Shown: piece after piece, positions 20,435-21,464 of the stretch
Numbering within the stretch: position 1 is the first letter of the stretch
Layout of the letters: each line of letters opens with the position of its first letter
Assembly: GCA_934518555.1 (NCBI GenBank)
Contig: CAKSXW010000030.1
Span: forward strand, 1 to 21,464
Origin: an uncultured Faecalibacterium sp.
Lineage (GTDB): Bacteria; Bacillota; Clostridia; Oscillospirales; Ruminococcaceae
DNA length: 21,464 nt
Direction of reading: 5' to 3'
Notes under the pieces: generated by a model
Seen by the model: only the letters and a program-made list of their open reading frames with translations
The model's database searches: none
Told to the model about the DNA's origin: nothing
Position numbers and translations under genes: made by a program

Positions 20435-21464
20435 ATGAAGATTTCTCGTCGTAACTTCCTGGCTGTGGCTGGTGCTGCTGCCGCCGCCGCTGCTCTGACC
20501 GCTTGTGGCGGTTCTTCCGCTTCTTCTACCAGCACTGCTTCTTCTGCAGCCGGCTCCACTGCCGCTTCCTCTGCTGCTGAGGGTGACAACAAGATTGGCA
20601 AGGTTGCCCTGGTGTGCGATACCGGTACGATTGATGACGAGAGCTTCAACCAGTCCTGCTGGGAGGCTGTTACCAGCTACATGGGCGATGACTGCCAGTA
20701 CTACCTGCCTCCGCAGGAAGCTTCCGATGAGGATCGCGAGACCATGGTCCGCACCGCCGTCAACGAGGGCGCTGAGGTGATCGTCTGCGTTGGCTACCTG
20801 TACGGTGCTTCTCTGGCATGGGCTGCCGAGCAGTATCCCGATGTCAAGTTCATTGCTGTGGACGTGACCAAGGTCGATATCGGCACCGATGAGATCCCCG
20901 CTAACTGCTACTGCATCACCTTCAAGGAGGAGCAGGCAGGCTATCTGGCAGGCTACGCCATTGTCAAGGATGGCAAGACCAAGCTGGGCTTCCTGGGCGG
21001 CATGGCTGTGCCCGCTGTTATCCGCTTCGGCTACGGCTATGTGCAGGGCGCTGACGCTGCTGCTGCCGAGATGGGCACCAACATTGAGATCAACTACTTC
21101 TACGGCGGCCAGTTCTACGGCGATGCCAACATCACCTCCCGTATGGAGGGCTGGTACTCCAATGGCACTCAGGTCGTGTTTGCCTGCGGCGGCGGCATCT
21201 ACACCTCCGCTGTGGAGGCTGCTCTGAAGAACAACGGCTACGTCATCGGCGTGGACGTGGACCAGAACTACATCGGTGTCAACGGCGTGGAGAAGGACGG
21301 CTACGCTTACAACCCCTTCATCACCTCTGCTATGAAGGGTCTGACCGAGTCCGTCAACACCGCTCTGTCCGACATCGAGGCCGGTGACTGGAGCGAGATC
21401 GCTGCTTCCAACGGCAACTTCGGTCTGGAGGATGGCGATTACATCGGCCTGCCCACCGCAGACG
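20435..21464 (+). CDS. BMP/PnrA-family nucleoside-binding lipoprotein (3' end beyond window)
   Basis: At least 343 residues, open to the window edge. The signal peptide MKISRRNFLAVAGAAAA ends in lipobox LTAC with Cys24 as the lipidated residue; the SRRNFL motif is a twin-arginine type sequence. A Ser/Ala/Thr-rich linker follows (about 27-48). The mature part has the Bmp fold signatures KVALVCDTGTIDDESFNQSCWEA (read in two pieces, 53-63 and 64-75), AVNEGAEVIVCVGYLYG, FKEEQAGYLAGY, GFLGGM and VIGVDVDQNY. The family supplies nucleosides to an ABC importer whose ATPase and permeases should lie just downstream. The ATG has AAGGAG 8 nt upstream. Codon use favours GCT, GGC, TCT and AAG more than the neighbours, suggesting very high expression. 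Confidence 0.92.
   Translation, partial: MKISRRNFLAVAGAAAAAAALTACGGSSASSTSTASSAAGSTAASSAAEGDNKIGKVALVCDTGTIDDESFNQSCWEAVTSYMGDDCQYYLPPQEASDEDRETMVRTAVNEGAEVIVCVGYLYGASLAWAAEQYPDVKFIAVDVTKVDIGTDEIPANCYCITFKEEQAGYLAGYAIVKDGKTKLGFLGGMAVPAVIRFGYGYVQGADAAAAEMGTNIEINYFYGGQFYGDANITSRMEGWYSNGTQVVFACGGGIYTSAVEAALKNNGYVIGVDVDQNYIGVNGVEKDGYAYNPFITSAMKGLTESVNTALSDIEAGDWSEIAASNGNFGLEDGDYIGLPTAD

Overview
The window is GC-rich (roughly 60% by eye) Firmicutes DNA. It carries Spo0A-like and SLH-type proteins, Gram-positive Shine-Dalgarno sites, a lipoprotein signal, an LCP cell-wall ligase and a G5/LysM/M23 wall enzyme. This mix looks like a gut Oscillospirales/Ruminococcaceae lineage (Faecalibacterium, Subdoligranulum or Gemmiger type). 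The genus is inference. Most genes are core housekeeping. No CRISPR array, transposase or complete prophage is visible.

Layout. 1-321: the 3' end of an SLH-domain surface protein with a near-perfect 180-bp tandem unit. 322-769: gene-free; a terminator, two decayed repeats ending in tRNA-like T-arm/acceptor sequence, hairpins and a bidirectional terminator. 770-842 (-): tRNA-Ala(CGC) with a consensus promoter. 897-1724 (-): SpoU/TrmH-type RNA methyltransferase. 1826-5002 (-): a fused ABC ATPase/FtsX-type permease with a very large extracytoplasmic insert. 5003-5481: a divergent intergenic region with a possible upstream small ORF, a structured U-tract-ended element and several promoter-like sites. 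5482-7370 (+): a three-gene operon of a small DUF6514-like protein, a Spo0A-like regulator lacking the phospho-acceptor Asp, and a soluble histidine-kinase-like ATPase lacking a canonical acceptor His. 7444-9673 (-): pyk followed by luxS. 10112-11290 (+): deoB. 11360-15305 (-): nadE, a NusG-II-domain protein and an LCP protein. 15475-15820 (-): rnpB. 15921-16832 (+): RluA/RluD-type pseudouridine synthase. 17014-18906 (+): membrane-anchored M23 peptidase. 18980-20228 (+): deoD and cdd. 20435 to the end (+): a BMP/PnrA-type nucleoside-binding lipoprotein, cut off by the window.

How the genes relate. deoB, deoD, cdd and the BMP lipoprotein together make a nucleoside uptake and salvage route. The solute is captured at the membrane, cytidine is deaminated, purine nucleosides are phosphorolysed, and (deoxy)ribose-1-phosphate is converted to the 5-phosphate. 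SLH, LCP and M23 proteins concern the envelope. pyk and nadE serve central metabolism, and luxS the activated methyl cycle.

The most unusual items are the degenerate two-component-like operon, the structured intergenic region before the ABC transporter, and a palindromic -35 hexamer that appears to serve both rnpB and the divergent pseudouridine synthase promoter. All family calls come from reading motifs by eye; no database search or folding program was run.
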